Positions 1-9,162 of a stretch of 64,000 bases of DNA are shown piece by piece (positions within the stretch are counted from its first letter, which is position 1; every line of letters starts with the position of its first letter). The notes under the pieces are model-generated. The model made no database searches. It saw nothing but the letters and a program-made list of their open reading frames with translations, and had not been told where the DNA came from. The DNA comes from Hydrogenophilales bacterium 28-61-23 (lineage in GTDB: Bacteria > Pseudomonadota > Gammaproteobacteria > Burkholderiales > Thiobacillaceae), in NCBI GenBank assembly GCA_002281555.1, contig NCGJ01000015.1, positions 41,722-105,721 of the forward strand, written 5' to 3'. A program made the position numbers and the translations under genes.

Positions 1-579
1 ACCGGCCAGCCCCACAGCAGAGAGGATGGCCTGGCGGCGGATCGGCACGGCGTCGTAATCCACCACCAGGACGCCATTGATAGGATGTGCTGCCGCTGTT
101 CCGTGGCAGCCGGTGCAGGCCGGTTTGTTGGCCACCGGGTTGAAGCTGCGCATGACTTCGCGCCCCTGTGCATCCAGCGTGAACTGGGTGGTGAGCGCAA
201 CCGGCGAGTTTTGTTGCGGGCAATCCAGGCACACCCCAAGCGCCCGCAAGGGAAACACCTGACCCAGTTGCGCCGGGTCGGAGGCGAAACGGATTTCCCC
301 GTTGGGAGCAACGATCATCGCCCCGCGTACACCGTGTTGCTGTCCCATCTGGGTGACGATTTCGCGCAATCCGGGCAGATCGCGCTTGAGCATGGCGTTC
401 TCCAAAGCCGCCTGGAGCAACCGGTTGACCTCGCGCGAAGCCTGGCTGCGTTCCTGCGTCAGCTGGTGCTGATACAACGCCGCCGCCAGGCCGATCAGGG
501 CCAGCGACAGGGTGAGCAATCCCGCCGCCGTGCCCAGCAGAAACTTGTGGCGCAGGCTCGTGATCCGGAAAAAAACCAT
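1..579 (-). CDS. Membrane sensor with periplasmic haem-c motif (partial, C-terminus outside window)
   Basis: The open frame starts at an ATG at 579 on the minus strand and runs off the window after 193 residues. It has a short basic N-terminus, a membrane helix at about residues 13-35, and a periplasmic domain with a helical stretch and PAS/CHASE-like strands. A CxxC pair lies at C117/C120 and a c-type haem motif CTGCH at 155-159. Residues from about 183 begin a second membrane helix. The layout matches the N-terminus of a two-component sensor kinase or other transducer; the output domain is not visible. It is divergent from the sigma-54 operon, so it may sense redox state or a haem ligand and control that operon through a regulator outside the window (inference). 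Confidence 0.75.
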   Translation of the reverse strand, partial: MVFFRITSLRHKFLLGTAAGLLTLSLALIGLAAALYQHQLTQERSQASREVNRLLQAALENAMLKRDLPGLREIVTQMGQQHGVRGAMIVAPNGEIRFASDPAQLGQVFPLRALGVCLDCPQQNSPVALTTQFTLDAQGREVMRSFNPVANKPACTGCHGTAAAHPINGVLVVDYDAVPIRRQAILSAVGLAG

Positions 580-686
580 GCAAATACCTCGTGTTTCGGC
601 GCGCTCAAGTCAATCGCAGGGCAGCCCCAAGATTGACCTGGCCCCAACGGGGCACAGCTAACCGGGACGACTGCCAACCTACGTTA

Positions 687-701
687 CTGCCAGATTGGCA
701 G
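687..701. promoter_or_regulatory. Palindromic site 1, CTGCCA-N3-TGGCAG
   Basis: Reads CTGCCAGATTGGCAG, a 6-bp inverted repeat around 3 bases. It is the first of three copies upstream of the sigma-54 promoter, about 240 bp before the predicted start of transcription. Enhancer-binding proteins normally bind at such distances, so this is a probable upstream activating sequence. Confidence 0.65.
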
Positions 702-773
702 ACCTCGAACTGAACTGGCCTGCCGTAATGGTACGGATCATGCAGCCCCGATTCCTACCACTGAATGTCATGC

Positions 774-788
774 CTGCCAATTTGGCAG
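774..788. promoter_or_regulatory. Palindromic site 2, CTGCCA-N3-TGGCAG
   Basis: Reads CTGCCAATTTGGCAG, the same arms as sites 1 and 3. It lies about 155 bp upstream of the predicted sigma-54 transcription start. It is a probable binding site for the same dimeric activator. Confidence 0.7.
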
Positions 789-820
789 GGCCAACCAACG
801 GCTTTCCGGGGTTCTCGCGC

Positions 821-847
821 GCCCTCCTGCCAACTTGGCAGGAGGGC
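821..847. promoter_or_regulatory. Palindromic site 3, extended 13-bp arms
   Basis: The core CTGCCAACTTGGCAG (827-841) sits inside a perfect inverted repeat with 13-bp arms and a single central base. The core is shared with the two upstream copies. It is about 100 bp upstream of the predicted transcription start. No U-run follows, so a regulator site is more likely than a terminator, although the longer arms could form a hairpin. Confidence 0.65.
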
Positions 848-915
848 GCGGCGTCGCCCGCTTGGATAAAAGCTCATACACATTAAAAACAAAGGGTTAG
901 AAACGAAAATCGGCA

Positions 916-931
916 TGGCACGGGCTTTGCT
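916..931 (+). promoter_or_regulatory. Sigma-54 (-24/-12) promoter
   Basis: TGGCACGGGCTTTGCT matches the RpoN consensus TGGCACG-N4-TTGCW at every defined base, with GG and GC separated by 10 bp. Transcription is predicted to start near 942, about 60 nt before the first gene of the operon. Three palindromes lie 95-255 bp upstream, the classical layout of a sigma-54 promoter with upstream activating sites. Confidence 0.9.
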
Positions 932-1001
932 GAATGGCTTGCATGTGGTGTGGCGCCGTCTGAACGGTGCGCATCTTGATTGCAAACCGTCTGGAGGAAG
1001 C

Positions 1002-1355
1002 ATGTCCCACGACTTGACCCGAAAAGCCTGGCTATCCGTGGTTGTCACGCTCGCCGCATTTCTTGCCGTGGCGCCGGCGAGTGTCCTCGCCGATGAGTTC
1101 ATTGCCGGCACGGAGCCATCGCTGCGGCCCGTCGGCGCGCCGGTGCTGCGTTCATTCACCAAGGACGCAGCCTGGTACCGCACCGCTCTCAGCGGCATCG
1201 AGGCCCCCCCTTATCCCTTCAGCCTGCGTTTCCTGGAAGACCAGGGCGCCTGGTACACCCCCTTCAATCGTCCAGGCCTGACCGGCCCCTACGACATCCG
1301 CAATTGGCACGGCTCCGCTTCCGGTGGTGCTGGTCGGTCCGTCCCAGGACGGTGA
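1002..1355 (+). CDS. Small exported protein of unknown function, first gene of the sigma-54 operon
   Basis: 117 codons, with GGAGGA ending 5 bases before the ATG at 1002. The first 30 or so residues form a Sec-type signal peptide (basic start, hydrophobic core, Ala-rich cleavage region ending near VLADE). The mature part is about 85 residues, rich in Pro, Trp, Tyr and Phe and lacking Cys. I recognise no family. It is the first gene after the sigma-54 promoter and is followed by a hairpin and then the Met-rich repeat gene, so it probably works with that protein in the periplasm or at the surface (inference). Confidence 0.7.
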   Translation: MSHDLTRKAWLSVVVTLAAFLAVAPASVLADEFIAGTEPSLRPVGAPVLRSFTKDAAWYRTALSGIEAPPYPFSLRFLEDQGAWYTPFNRPGLTGPYDIRNWHGSASGGAGRSVPGR

Positions 1356-1359
1356 ATTG

Positions 1360-1380
1360 AACGCTCTTGCGAGCGTTTTT
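1360..1380 (+). terminator. Hairpin with short U-run between operon genes 1 and 2
   Basis: AACGCTC-TTGC-GAGCGTT followed by TTT starts 5 bp after the first stop codon. It looks like a weak intrinsic terminator or attenuator that could lower or separate expression of the two genes. Confidence 0.55.
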
Positions 1381-1428
1381 CCATGCCGGTCAGAAAGCCG
1401 GCTGTTTTGATCTCAAGGAGAGAATTCG

Positions 1429-2526
<1,098 letters not shown>

Positions 2527-2534
2527 GACGCCGC

Positions 2535-2592
2535 GCGCACCGTGTTCTGCGGTGCGCCGACTTCTGGGGGTGACGGGCGCAGCCCGTCACCC
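2535..2592 (+). other. Two strong intercistronic hairpins
   Basis: The first hairpin has 8-bp arms (GCGCACCG, 2535-2557). The second has perfect 11-bp arms (GGGTGACGGGC) with a 3-base loop at 2568-2592. No U-run follows. Such structures usually protect upstream mRNA from 3' exonucleases or allow partial termination, which would favour a high level of the Met-rich protein relative to the enzyme genes. Confidence 0.65.
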
Positions 2593-2636
2593 TCCCTCCC
2601 ATGTGATTGAGGCCGTTTCAGGCCAAGGAGAGGCAG

Positions 2637-3650
2637 ATGTCGCAATGTAATGAGAATGACCAGAAGTCCGAGTACGTCGGCAAGATCATCCTGTGGGTGG
2701 GGGTGGGGCTATCGCTGATGCTCGTGGCCGTTATGACCTTTGCTGCCGGCGAGCCTACGGGTCATGCCGCCGCGCGTTGGAACCCGCTGCATTTCAAACC
2801 CGCCATTGAACTGGCGGAGGACAAGGAATGCCTGGTCTGCCATGCCGAAGTGCTTAAACCCAGCGTGCGCGCTCAGTCGCCAGCCGGGGTTCGGGCCGAC
2901 CAAAGTCTGGCCTGGTACCAGACCCTGGAGGTTTACAGCGGAAATCAGGACACCTTCCATCGTCGCCATCTGGTCGGCGAGTTGGCCAAAAAATTGATGA
3001 ACCTGCGCTGCAATACCTGCCACCAGGGCCACGATCCCCGCGATGAGGCGCCCGGCACTTCGGCCACGACGCAGGCCACTGCTTACACCTTGCGCAAACA
3101 GGTCGATCCGAAAACCTGTCTGATGTGCCATGGTCAGTTCAACCACGAGGTGATGGGGCTGCCCGGCCCGTGGGCGCAGCACGGCGAGACCTTCGGCAAC
3201 AACTGCCTGATGTGCCATGAAGGCATCCGCACCAGCCGGCATAACGTCAACTTCCTGAAGCCGAAAGCGATCGAGGCGGCGGGGCGCGAATCCGCCGATC
3301 ACTGCTATGGCTGCCACGGTGGCCGCGCCTGGTATCGCATCCCCTTCCCCTATCCGCGCCATGCCTGGGACGGCATGGACAAGGACGTGCCGGATTGGGC
3401 GAAGAACCGGCCAACGGCCTCGGACCCTCGTTTCCTGCTGGATGTGTGGATTCCGCCTTCGGTCGTACCGGCGGCGGCAACGCCCGCATCGACCGTATCG
3501 CCCGCCATCCCCGCAACCTCGGCGCCGGCCGCGAAAACCAGCAGCAAGGCCAAGCCCAAATCCCGCCCTGCTGTTGCCCGCAAAGCGCGCAAGAGCAGTT
3601 ATGTCCGGATCCAGACCAGCAAGGGAAGCCAACATGTCAGCCAGATTTGA
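2637..3650 (+). CDS. Membrane-anchored pentahaem cytochrome c
   Basis: 337 residues; AGGAG precedes the ATG at 2637. One N-terminal membrane helix (about 16-37) is followed by a periplasmic domain with five CxxCH motifs at C65, C125, C161, C190 and C223. Extra His residues could be distal ligands. The C-terminal 60 residues are Pro/Ala-rich, then strongly basic, which is unusual for such cytochromes. The 3' end overlaps the molybdoenzyme start by 17 bp, implying coupled translation. No DmsC-type membrane anchor gene is present, so this protein probably carries electrons between the quinone pool and the DmsA-like enzyme (inference). It resembles NapC/NrfH-type or cytochrome c7/c554-type multihaem proteins only in general form. 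Confidence 0.85.
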   Translation: MSQCNENDQKSEYVGKIILWVGVGLSLMLVAVMTFAAGEPTGHAAARWNPLHFKPAIELAEDKECLVCHAEVLKPSVRAQSPAGVRADQSLAWYQTLEVYSGNQDTFHRRHLVGELAKKLMNLRCNTCHQGHDPRDEAPGTSATTQATAYTLRKQVDPKTCLMCHGQFNHEVMGLPGPWAQHGETFGNNCLMCHEGIRTSRHNVNFLKPKAIEAAGRESADHCYGCHGGRAWYRIPFPYPRHAWDGMDKDVPDWAKNRPTASDPRFLLDVWIPPSVVPAAATPASTVSPAIPATSAPAAKTSSKAKPKSRPAVARKARKSSYVRIQTSKGSQHVSQI

Positions 3651-6219
3651 ATTCGACCTGAACCTCCTCAGCGAACGCCTGAACCCGGGCCGGCGCGAGT
3701 TCCTCAAGACCACCGCAGCGGGCGCCGGTGCGCTGGCGGCCGGCGGCCTGGTTGATCTGGGCACGGTGAAAGAGGCGAAAGCCTTCGCTTATGAGCCCTA
3801 CCCGAAGGACGACCAGTTGACCACCGTGGTCACTTCCTGCGCCCACAACTGCGGCTCGCGCCACATGCTGGTGGCGCACAAGAAAGGCGACGTGATCGTC
3901 CGCCTGTCCACCGATGACGGTCGTTATCAGCAGGGCGGCGTGTTCGGCAAGGACACCTTCGAGGAACCGCAACTGCGCGCCTGTCTGCGCGGCCGTTCCT
4001 ATCGCCAACGCATCTATTCCGCCGAGCGCCTGCTATACCCGATGCTGCGGGTGGGCAAGCGCGGCGAGGGCAAGTTTAAGCGCATTTCCTGGGACGAGGC
4101 GCTGAACTATGTAGCCAGCAAGATGATTGAAATCAAGGATAAATACGGCCCCACCGCGCTGCTGGATCAGTCCTATGCCGGCGCTTCATATGGCGTGCTG
4201 CACAAGTCGGATCAGATCGAGGGGCTGCTCGGACGCTTCATGGGCATGTTCGGCTGCCGCACCAATTCCTGGTCGGTGCCGTCCTATCAAGCCACCACTA
4301 CCAGTTCGCGCTGGACCTACGGCACCATCGAGGACGGCAACGAGGACGACACCTTCGCCCATTCCAAGCTGGTCATCATGTGGGGCTGGAACCCGGCCTA
4401 TACCTTCCACGGCGGCAATACCTTCTACTACATGCGCCTGGCCAAGCAGAACGGCTGCAAGTTCGTGGTGATCGACCCCCAATTCACCGATTCGGCGGCG
4501 GCTTATGACGCCTGGTGGATTCCGATCAAGCCGAATACCGATGCCGCGATGATGGCCGGCATGGCGCACTACATCTTTATCAACAACCTGCAGGACCAGA
4601 GCTTCATCGACAGGTTCTGCCAGGGCATGGACGCCGGCACCATGCCGGCCTGGGCGGCACAGTCGCCCAATGGCGGCGAGAACTTCAAGGATTACATCCT
4701 GGGCAAGTACGACGGCGTGGCGAAGACGCCGGAATGGGCCTCCGCCATCTGCGGCGTGTCGGCGACGGACATCGTCAAACTGGCGCATATGTACGCCACT
4801 ACCAAGCCGGCCGCCTTGAAGGCATCGTGGGCGCCGGGACGGGCCGAGTACGGTGAGCAGTACAGCCGCATGGCGGCGGCATTGCAGGCGATGACCGGCA
4901 ACATCGGGGTACTCGGCGGCTGCGCCGAGGGCGTTGGCAAGGCCTGGCACGCGGAGGCGGTGGCCTATCCCTACGATCAGTACGCCAACGTCTGGTTCGC
5001 CTCTATCAAGAGCGACCGCTGGGCGCATTGCGTATTGAACTACCCCAATGTGAAGCGCGAGGAAATCGGCTGCTGGCCGCGCCAGGACGCCACCGACGGG
5101 CAGATTCCCAACATCAAGGGTATCTTCTGGCAGGGGTCGGACTGGTTCAACCAGCTCACCAACATCAATAAGGAAATCGCCGCGATCCGCAAGCTGGAAC
5201 TGGTGGTGTGCATGGATTCCACCATCACGCCATCCGGCCTGTGGGCGGACATCCTGTTGCCGGTGTCGACCCACTTCGAGCGGCATGACGTGGCTTTGCC
5301 ATGGTACAAGGGGCACTACTACATCCACCGGCCGAAGACCATCCAGCCGCTGGGCGAGTCCAAGACCGATTTCCAGATATTTACCGAACTGGCATGGCGT
5401 ATCGGCGGCGAGACCTTCGGCCGCGCCTACAACCCGAAAGCCAATCGTGACTACTTCGACAACGACGATGCGGTGGACGAGGCCTATCTGCGCGAATGGT
5501 GGGAGCACAAGGTGATGGCGCACCAGCATGTCACGATGAGCTGGGAAGACTTCAAGATGCATGGCGTCTACAAGTTCAAGCTGGACCAGCCCCACGTCGC
5601 CTTCCGCGACCAGATCGAGAAGGGCAAGCCGTTCGCCACGCCATCCGGCAGGATCGAAATCCTCAGCTCGGAACTGGCCAGCATCCACGACTGGAAGAAG
5701 ACCAAGTATGGCGCGCACATCCCGTCGATTCCGAAATGGATCGAGCCGAATGAATACCTCAACAACAAGAAGCTGACCAAGGATTTTCCCTTCCACCTGA
5801 TCTCGCCGCACCCGCGCCATCGTACCCATTCCATCTTCGCCAACTGCACCTGGCTGAAGGAGGCGTTCGAGCAGGAATGCACGATCAACGCCAGCGACGC
5901 GAAACGGCTGGGGATCAAGACCGGCGATACCGTCGAGGTGTGGAACCAGCGCGGCAAGGTGGTGGTGCCGGCCTATGTCACCGAGCGCGTGCTGCCGGGC
6001 GTGCTGGTGATCCACGAAGGGGCCTGGATGGATCTGGACGAATACGGCGTCGATCGTGGCGGCAACCCGGATTTCCTGACCCTGGATGAGCCCAGCCCGG
6101 CCGGTGCGTTCACCTACAACAACGCCATGGTCAACATCCAGAAGACCGATCTGGAGCATCGCCCGGGCTGGGACACCACGTCCACCTCGCGTTCCCACGT
6201 GTTCCGCCGCGACTACTAA
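3634..6219 (+). CDS. Tat-exported DmsA-like molybdopterin oxidoreductase
   Basis: 861 residues; ATG at 3634 preceded by AAGGGA. The Tat motif is RREFLK at 20-25. The N-terminal Fe-S domain has C69, C73, H77 and C117 where E. coli DmsA has four Cys. The following ACLRGRS, RISWDEA, the molybdopterin-binding domains and the C-terminal dinucleotide-binding domain (near HPRHRTHS and EGAWMDLDEYGVDRGG) follow DmsA closely along the whole length. The region aligned to the DmsA Mo-ligand Ser reads SVPSYQA, which keeps a Ser. Family knowledge points to reduction of S- or N-oxides. The genes for an Fe-S subunit, a TorD-like chaperone and cytochromes follow. The substrate cannot be read from sequence; the adjacent Met-rich protein suggests methionine sulfoxide. 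Confidence 0.9.
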   Translation: MSARFEFDLNLLSERLNPGRREFLKTTAAGAGALAAGGLVDLGTVKEAKAFAYEPYPKDDQLTTVVTSCAHNCGSRHMLVAHKKGDVIVRLSTDDGRYQQGGVFGKDTFEEPQLRACLRGRSYRQRIYSAERLLYPMLRVGKRGEGKFKRISWDEALNYVASKMIEIKDKYGPTALLDQSYAGASYGVLHKSDQIEGLLGRFMGMFGCRTNSWSVPSYQATTTSSRWTYGTIEDGNEDDTFAHSKLVIMWGWNPAYTFHGGNTFYYMRLAKQNGCKFVVIDPQFTDSAAAYDAWWIPIKPNTDAAMMAGMAHYIFINNLQDQSFIDRFCQGMDAGTMPAWAAQSPNGGENFKDYILGKYDGVAKTPEWASAICGVSATDIVKLAHMYATTKPAALKASWAPGRAEYGEQYSRMAAALQAMTGNIGVLGGCAEGVGKAWHAEAVAYPYDQYANVWFASIKSDRWAHCVLNYPNVKREEIGCWPRQDATDGQIPNIKGIFWQGSDWFNQLTNINKEIAAIRKLELVVCMDSTITPSGLWADILLPVSTHFERHDVALPWYKGHYYIHRPKTIQPLGESKTDFQIFTELAWRIGGETFGRAYNPKANRDYFDNDDAVDEAYLREWWEHKVMAHQHVTMSWEDFKMHGVYKFKLDQPHVAFRDQIEKGKPFATPSGRIEILSSELASIHDWKKTKYGAHIPSIPKWIEPNEYLNNKKLTKDFPFHLISPHPRHRTHSIFANCTWLKEAFEQECTINASDAKRLGIKTGDTVEVWNQRGKVVVPAYVTERVLPGVLVIHEGAWMDLDEYGVDRGGNPDFLTLDEPSPAGAFTYNNAMVNIQKTDLEHRPGWDTTSTSRSHVFRRDY

Positions 6220-6243
6220 ACAGCGCTGAGAGGAGTCTGAAAA

Positions 6244-6924
6244 ATGGCTGATGAAAAAGCAGTTCACGAAAAAGACCCGGCGCAGATCAAGGCGGCGGTG
6301 AAGCGGCGCAAGAAAGAGGTCTATACCCCCGTCGTGCCGGACATGCAGTTGGGCTTTGTCCACAACAACGTCGACTGCATCGGTTGCCGCGCCTGCGAGA
6401 TCGCCTGCAAGGACAAGAACGGCCTGGCGCCCGGACCGCGCTTCCGCCGCGTGATGTATGTCGAAGGCGGCACCTTCCCGGAGGTCTATGCCTTCAAGCT
6501 GAACCTGTCGTGCAATCACTGCGCCGAACCGGCCTGCCTGCCAACCTGCCCGACCGGCGCGATCTTCAAGCGCAAGAAGGACGGCATCGTCGATATCGAC
6601 TCGACCCTGTGCATCGGCTGTCGCCGCTGCGAGGCGGCATGCCCCTACGGCGCGCCGCAGTTCATCCCGGAACAGAACATCGTTTCCAAATGCAACATGT
6701 GTGTCGACGAGATCGACGCCGGGCGTAAACCGTATTGCGTCATGGCTTGCAAGATGCGGGTGCTGGACATCGGTCCGATCGACAAACTGCTGGCCGGCGA
6801 ATGGGTCACCAAGGCGATGGGCAAGAACGAGAAAGCGGTGCGCGCGGTGAAGAATTTCGCCGACCCGGAACTCACCAAGCCGTCCATCGCTTTCATCCCA
6901 CATAACAAAGCCAAGGTGGATTGA
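6244..6924 (+). CDS. DmsB/NrfC-like four-cluster [4Fe-4S] subunit
   Basis: 226 residues; AGGAG lies 9 bases before the ATG at 6244. Four Cys groups are visible: 45/48/51/55, 90/93/98/102, 123/126/129/133 and 150/153/165/169, the usual ferredoxin-like electron-transfer subunit of DMSO-reductase-family enzymes. There is no signal peptide, so it is probably exported by hitch-hiking with the Tat-targeted catalytic subunit. It begins 24 bp after that gene. The basic N-terminal extension of about 35 residues is longer than in DmsB. It should relay electrons from the cytochromes to the Mo site. Confidence 0.9.
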   Translation: MADEKAVHEKDPAQIKAAVKRRKKEVYTPVVPDMQLGFVHNNVDCIGCRACEIACKDKNGLAPGPRFRRVMYVEGGTFPEVYAFKLNLSCNHCAEPACLPTCPTGAIFKRKKDGIVDIDSTLCIGCRRCEAACPYGAPQFIPEQNIVSKCNMCVDEIDAGRKPYCVMACKMRVLDIGPIDKLLAGEWVTKAMGKNEKAVRAVKNFADPELTKPSIAFIPHNKAKVD

Positions 6925-6926
6925 AC

Positions 6927-7706
6927 ATGCCTGTCACGGCCGTGGTGCCCCTGCCTACCGAGACCGCTGATGGCCTGATGGCGGTATTTCGCGTCAGCGT
7001 CGGCGAAGACCTGGCCTTGCTGGCTGCCATGCATCACCAGGAAGTGGACGATAACCTGTTGGCGGTGCTGGCGGAATCCGGTTTTCCGAACCAGTTCGGA
7101 ATCAACCTGACCCGCCTGCGGGCTCAGGAAGCCGTGAGCTTCATGCAACAAGCGATGGATGCGATGACCATGCCGCTTGACGCCGTTCAGCGCGATGAAT
7201 TGGCGGCTGATTACGCGTCCATCTATCTCAATCATGGTCTCTCCGCCTCGCCTACCGAGTCGTTCTGGCTGGACGAGGAGAACCTGGTGCTGCAAGCGCC
7301 GATGTTTCAGGTGCGTGAGTTCTATCGGCGGCATGGACGGGGCGTGGCGGACTGGCGCAAGCGCTCGGACGATCATCTGGTTCATGAACTGCATTTCATC
7401 GCCGAACTGATTCGGGCGGCGCAACCCGATGCACTCGAAGAGGCGGCCCGCTTTCTCGACGAACATCTTTTGCGCTGGCTGCCGCGCTTCGCCGAACGTG
7501 TCGCCAAGCGCTGCGTGACGCCGTTCTATGCCGGCGCGTCCTGGCTGACGGCGGAATACTGTGAGGAATTGCGTGATCTGCTGGCGTTGCTATTGGGCAA
7601 ACCCCGCCCCGGCGCCGAGGAAATCGAGAAGCGCATGCAACCCAAGGTGCAAGCGCCAACAGTCGCACCTCTGACCTATGTTCCTGGCATTGCGCCAACC
7701 TGGTGA
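6927..7706 (+). CDS. TorD/DmsD-type molybdoenzyme chaperone
   Basis: 259 residues; AAGGTGG precedes the ATG at 6927, 2 bp after the previous stop. It is mostly helical and cytoplasmic with no signal peptide, and carries the family's typical central segment: an acidic stretch followed by PMFQVREFYRRHG, and later LHFIAELI. Such proteins bind the Tat signal of their partner and hold it until cofactor insertion is complete. The position right after the catalytic and Fe-S subunits fits a dedicated chaperone for the DmsA-like enzyme. The last 35 residues are Pro-rich and less conserved. Confidence 0.85.
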   Translation: MPVTAVVPLPTETADGLMAVFRVSVGEDLALLAAMHHQEVDDNLLAVLAESGFPNQFGINLTRLRAQEAVSFMQQAMDAMTMPLDAVQRDELAADYASIYLNHGLSASPTESFWLDEENLVLQAPMFQVREFYRRHGRGVADWRKRSDDHLVHELHFIAELIRAAQPDALEEAARFLDEHLLRWLPRFAERVAKRCVTPFYAGASWLTAEYCEELRDLLALLLGKPRPGAEEIEKRMQPKVQAPTVAPLTYVPGIAPTW

Positions 7707-7752
7707 CCCGTTATTACTTATTTCCAACCTGCATCCTCAAGGAGCACACAGC

Positions 7753-8067
7753 ATGAAAGCAATCCATTTGATTCCCCTGGCACTCGCCTCCGCACTGTGT
7801 CTGTCCACTGGTCTGGCCGCCGCCGATGAAGCCATCGCCAAGGCCAATGGCTGCATGGCCTGCCATGCCGTGGACAAGAAACTGGTCGGTCCTTCCTACA
7901 AGAGCGTAGCCACAAAATACAAGGGCGATGCCAACGCCGCCGACAAAATCGCGCATGAAGTGCGCGCCGGCAGCAAGGGTGTCTGGGGCCCGGTACCGAT
8001 GCCGGCGCAGGCCAAGATCAGCGATGCCGACCTGAAGAAGGTACTGGCCTGGATTCTGGCTCAGTAA
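7753..8067 (+). CDS. Periplasmic monohaem cytochrome c (c551/c8 type)
   Basis: 104 residues; AAGGAG precedes the ATG at 7753. A Sec signal peptide covers about residues 1-24 (cleavage LAAADEA). The haem motif is CMACH at 34-38, and the likely axial Met lies in PVPMPAQ near the C-terminus, the usual pattern of small soluble class I cytochromes c8. The 80-residue mature size fits. It is in the same operon as the pentahaem cytochrome and the DmsA-like enzyme, so it may shuttle electrons between the enzyme and other periplasmic partners such as oxidases or the sulfide dehydrogenase (inference). Confidence 0.9.
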   Translation: MKAIHLIPLALASALCLSTGLAAADEAIAKANGCMACHAVDKKLVGPSYKSVATKYKGDANAADKIAHEVRAGSKGVWGPVPMPAQAKISDADLKKVLAWILAQ

Positions 8068-8073
8068 AGCATC

Positions 8074-9108
8074 ATGGCGGTCGGGGAGGGCTGCGCTGTC
8101 TTGCCGGAAATCGATGCGGCGCGCTGCGTGCACACCGCCATCGAGACCGCCTCCTGCCGCGCCTGTGTGGACGTGTGTCCGTCAGGCGCTTGGCGTCTGG
8201 ATGACGCTGCGCTCGAAATCGATACAGGCCAGTGTGATGGTTGCGGCCTGTGTGTGCCGGCTTGTCCGCGCCAGGCTATCCACTTGCCTCTGGTTTTCGC
8301 CCGGCGCCCACTGGCAGGTAGCAACGCCATGCTGGCTGCTTGCTATCGGGCCGCCGACGATAGACACACCGAATCCGTCGCCGTCCCTTGTTTACACGCT
8401 ATCGGCCTCCTCGATCTCTTGCGTGCCTATCGCTCAGGTCAGCACATCTGGCTGTTGGCGTATCGGAATTGCGCCGACTGCGCGCATGGGCGCGGCGAGT
8501 CGCTGTTTACCCGTGCGGCGCATCTCAATACGGCCCTGCGCCAGCGTGGTCAGCCGACCATTCTGCTGCGCGAAGTGGCGATGTCGGTCTGGTCCCGCCT
8601 GATCAAGACACCGACTACAGTCCAGGAACAAGGGCGGAGGGAGTTTTTGCGCGCTTTGTCGCAGCGACCGGCAGCGGCGCTGTTGGGCGAAGATATCGTG
8701 CCCGAACAGGCAGTAAAGAAACCGCCCGGTGAGTATTTTCCAGACGGGGATGACGCGCTGTTGCCCTGGGTTGTGCATCTGGATGCTGCGCGCTGCGTCG
8801 GTTGTCATGCCTGCGCGCAGGTCTGCCCTGAAGGTGCAATCCGCTTCGTCGAATTTCCTTCCGCTTACTACCTGCGTCCACGCGCTTGCTCCGGCTGTGG
8901 CCTGTGTCGCGATGTCTGCGCACTGCAGGCGGTCACCTTGCAGCCCTGGGCCGCGCCGACACAAACGGTTTTGCCGCTCAGCAAGCGGCGTTGTCGCGGC
9001 TGCGGCGCGGAATTTCATCTGCCTGTGGCAACCGCGTCTGGTGTTCAAGTCTGCTGGGTTTGTAGTCGCGCCAAACTGACACGACGTTTGTATCAGGTCC
9101 TGAGTTGA
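8074..9108 (+). CDS. Polyferredoxin with four [4Fe-4S] motifs and a C-terminal zinc-ribbon-like motif
   Basis: 344 residues, starting 6 bp after the cytochrome c stop. Two ferredoxin motifs lie in the first 75 residues (CRACVDVC, CDGCGLCVPAC) and two near 240-290 (CVGCHACAQVC, CSGCGLCRDVC). Between them is a segment of about 130 residues with further Cys (CLHAIG, CADCAHG) that resembles small HdrA/MvhD-like modules only weakly. A terminal CRGC...CWVC pair could bind zinc or iron. There is no signal peptide, so it is cytoplasmic. It may supply electrons for maturation or link cytoplasmic donors to the operon's enzyme; its role is unknown. Confidence 0.75.
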   Translation: MAVGEGCAVLPEIDAARCVHTAIETASCRACVDVCPSGAWRLDDAALEIDTGQCDGCGLCVPACPRQAIHLPLVFARRPLAGSNAMLAACYRAADDRHTESVAVPCLHAIGLLDLLRAYRSGQHIWLLAYRNCADCAHGRGESLFTRAAHLNTALRQRGQPTILLREVAMSVWSRLIKTPTTVQEQGRREFLRALSQRPAAALLGEDIVPEQAVKKPPGEYFPDGDDALLPWVVHLDAARCVGCHACAQVCPEGAIRFVEFPSAYYLRPRACSGCGLCRDVCALQAVTLQPWAAPTQTVLPLSKRRCRGCGAEFHLPVATASGVQVCWVCSRAKLTRRLYQVLS

Positions 9109-9162
9109 GGATTGCCGCCTGAGGGCGATGAGTTTCTGGGTTGCCCAATCACACGTTCATAA

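Noticed and set aside
85..636. Plus-strand frame of 183 residues
   Set aside because: It is the shadow of the minus-strand haem sensor, which has a membrane helix and CTGCH.
3307..3633. Upstream extension of the molybdoenzyme frame
   Set aside because: It overlaps the cytochrome gene in another frame; the ATG at 3634 is followed directly by a Tat signal.
4186..6903. 905-codon minus-strand frame
   Set aside because: Antisense to the DmsA-like and Fe-S genes, caused by high GC; no family features.
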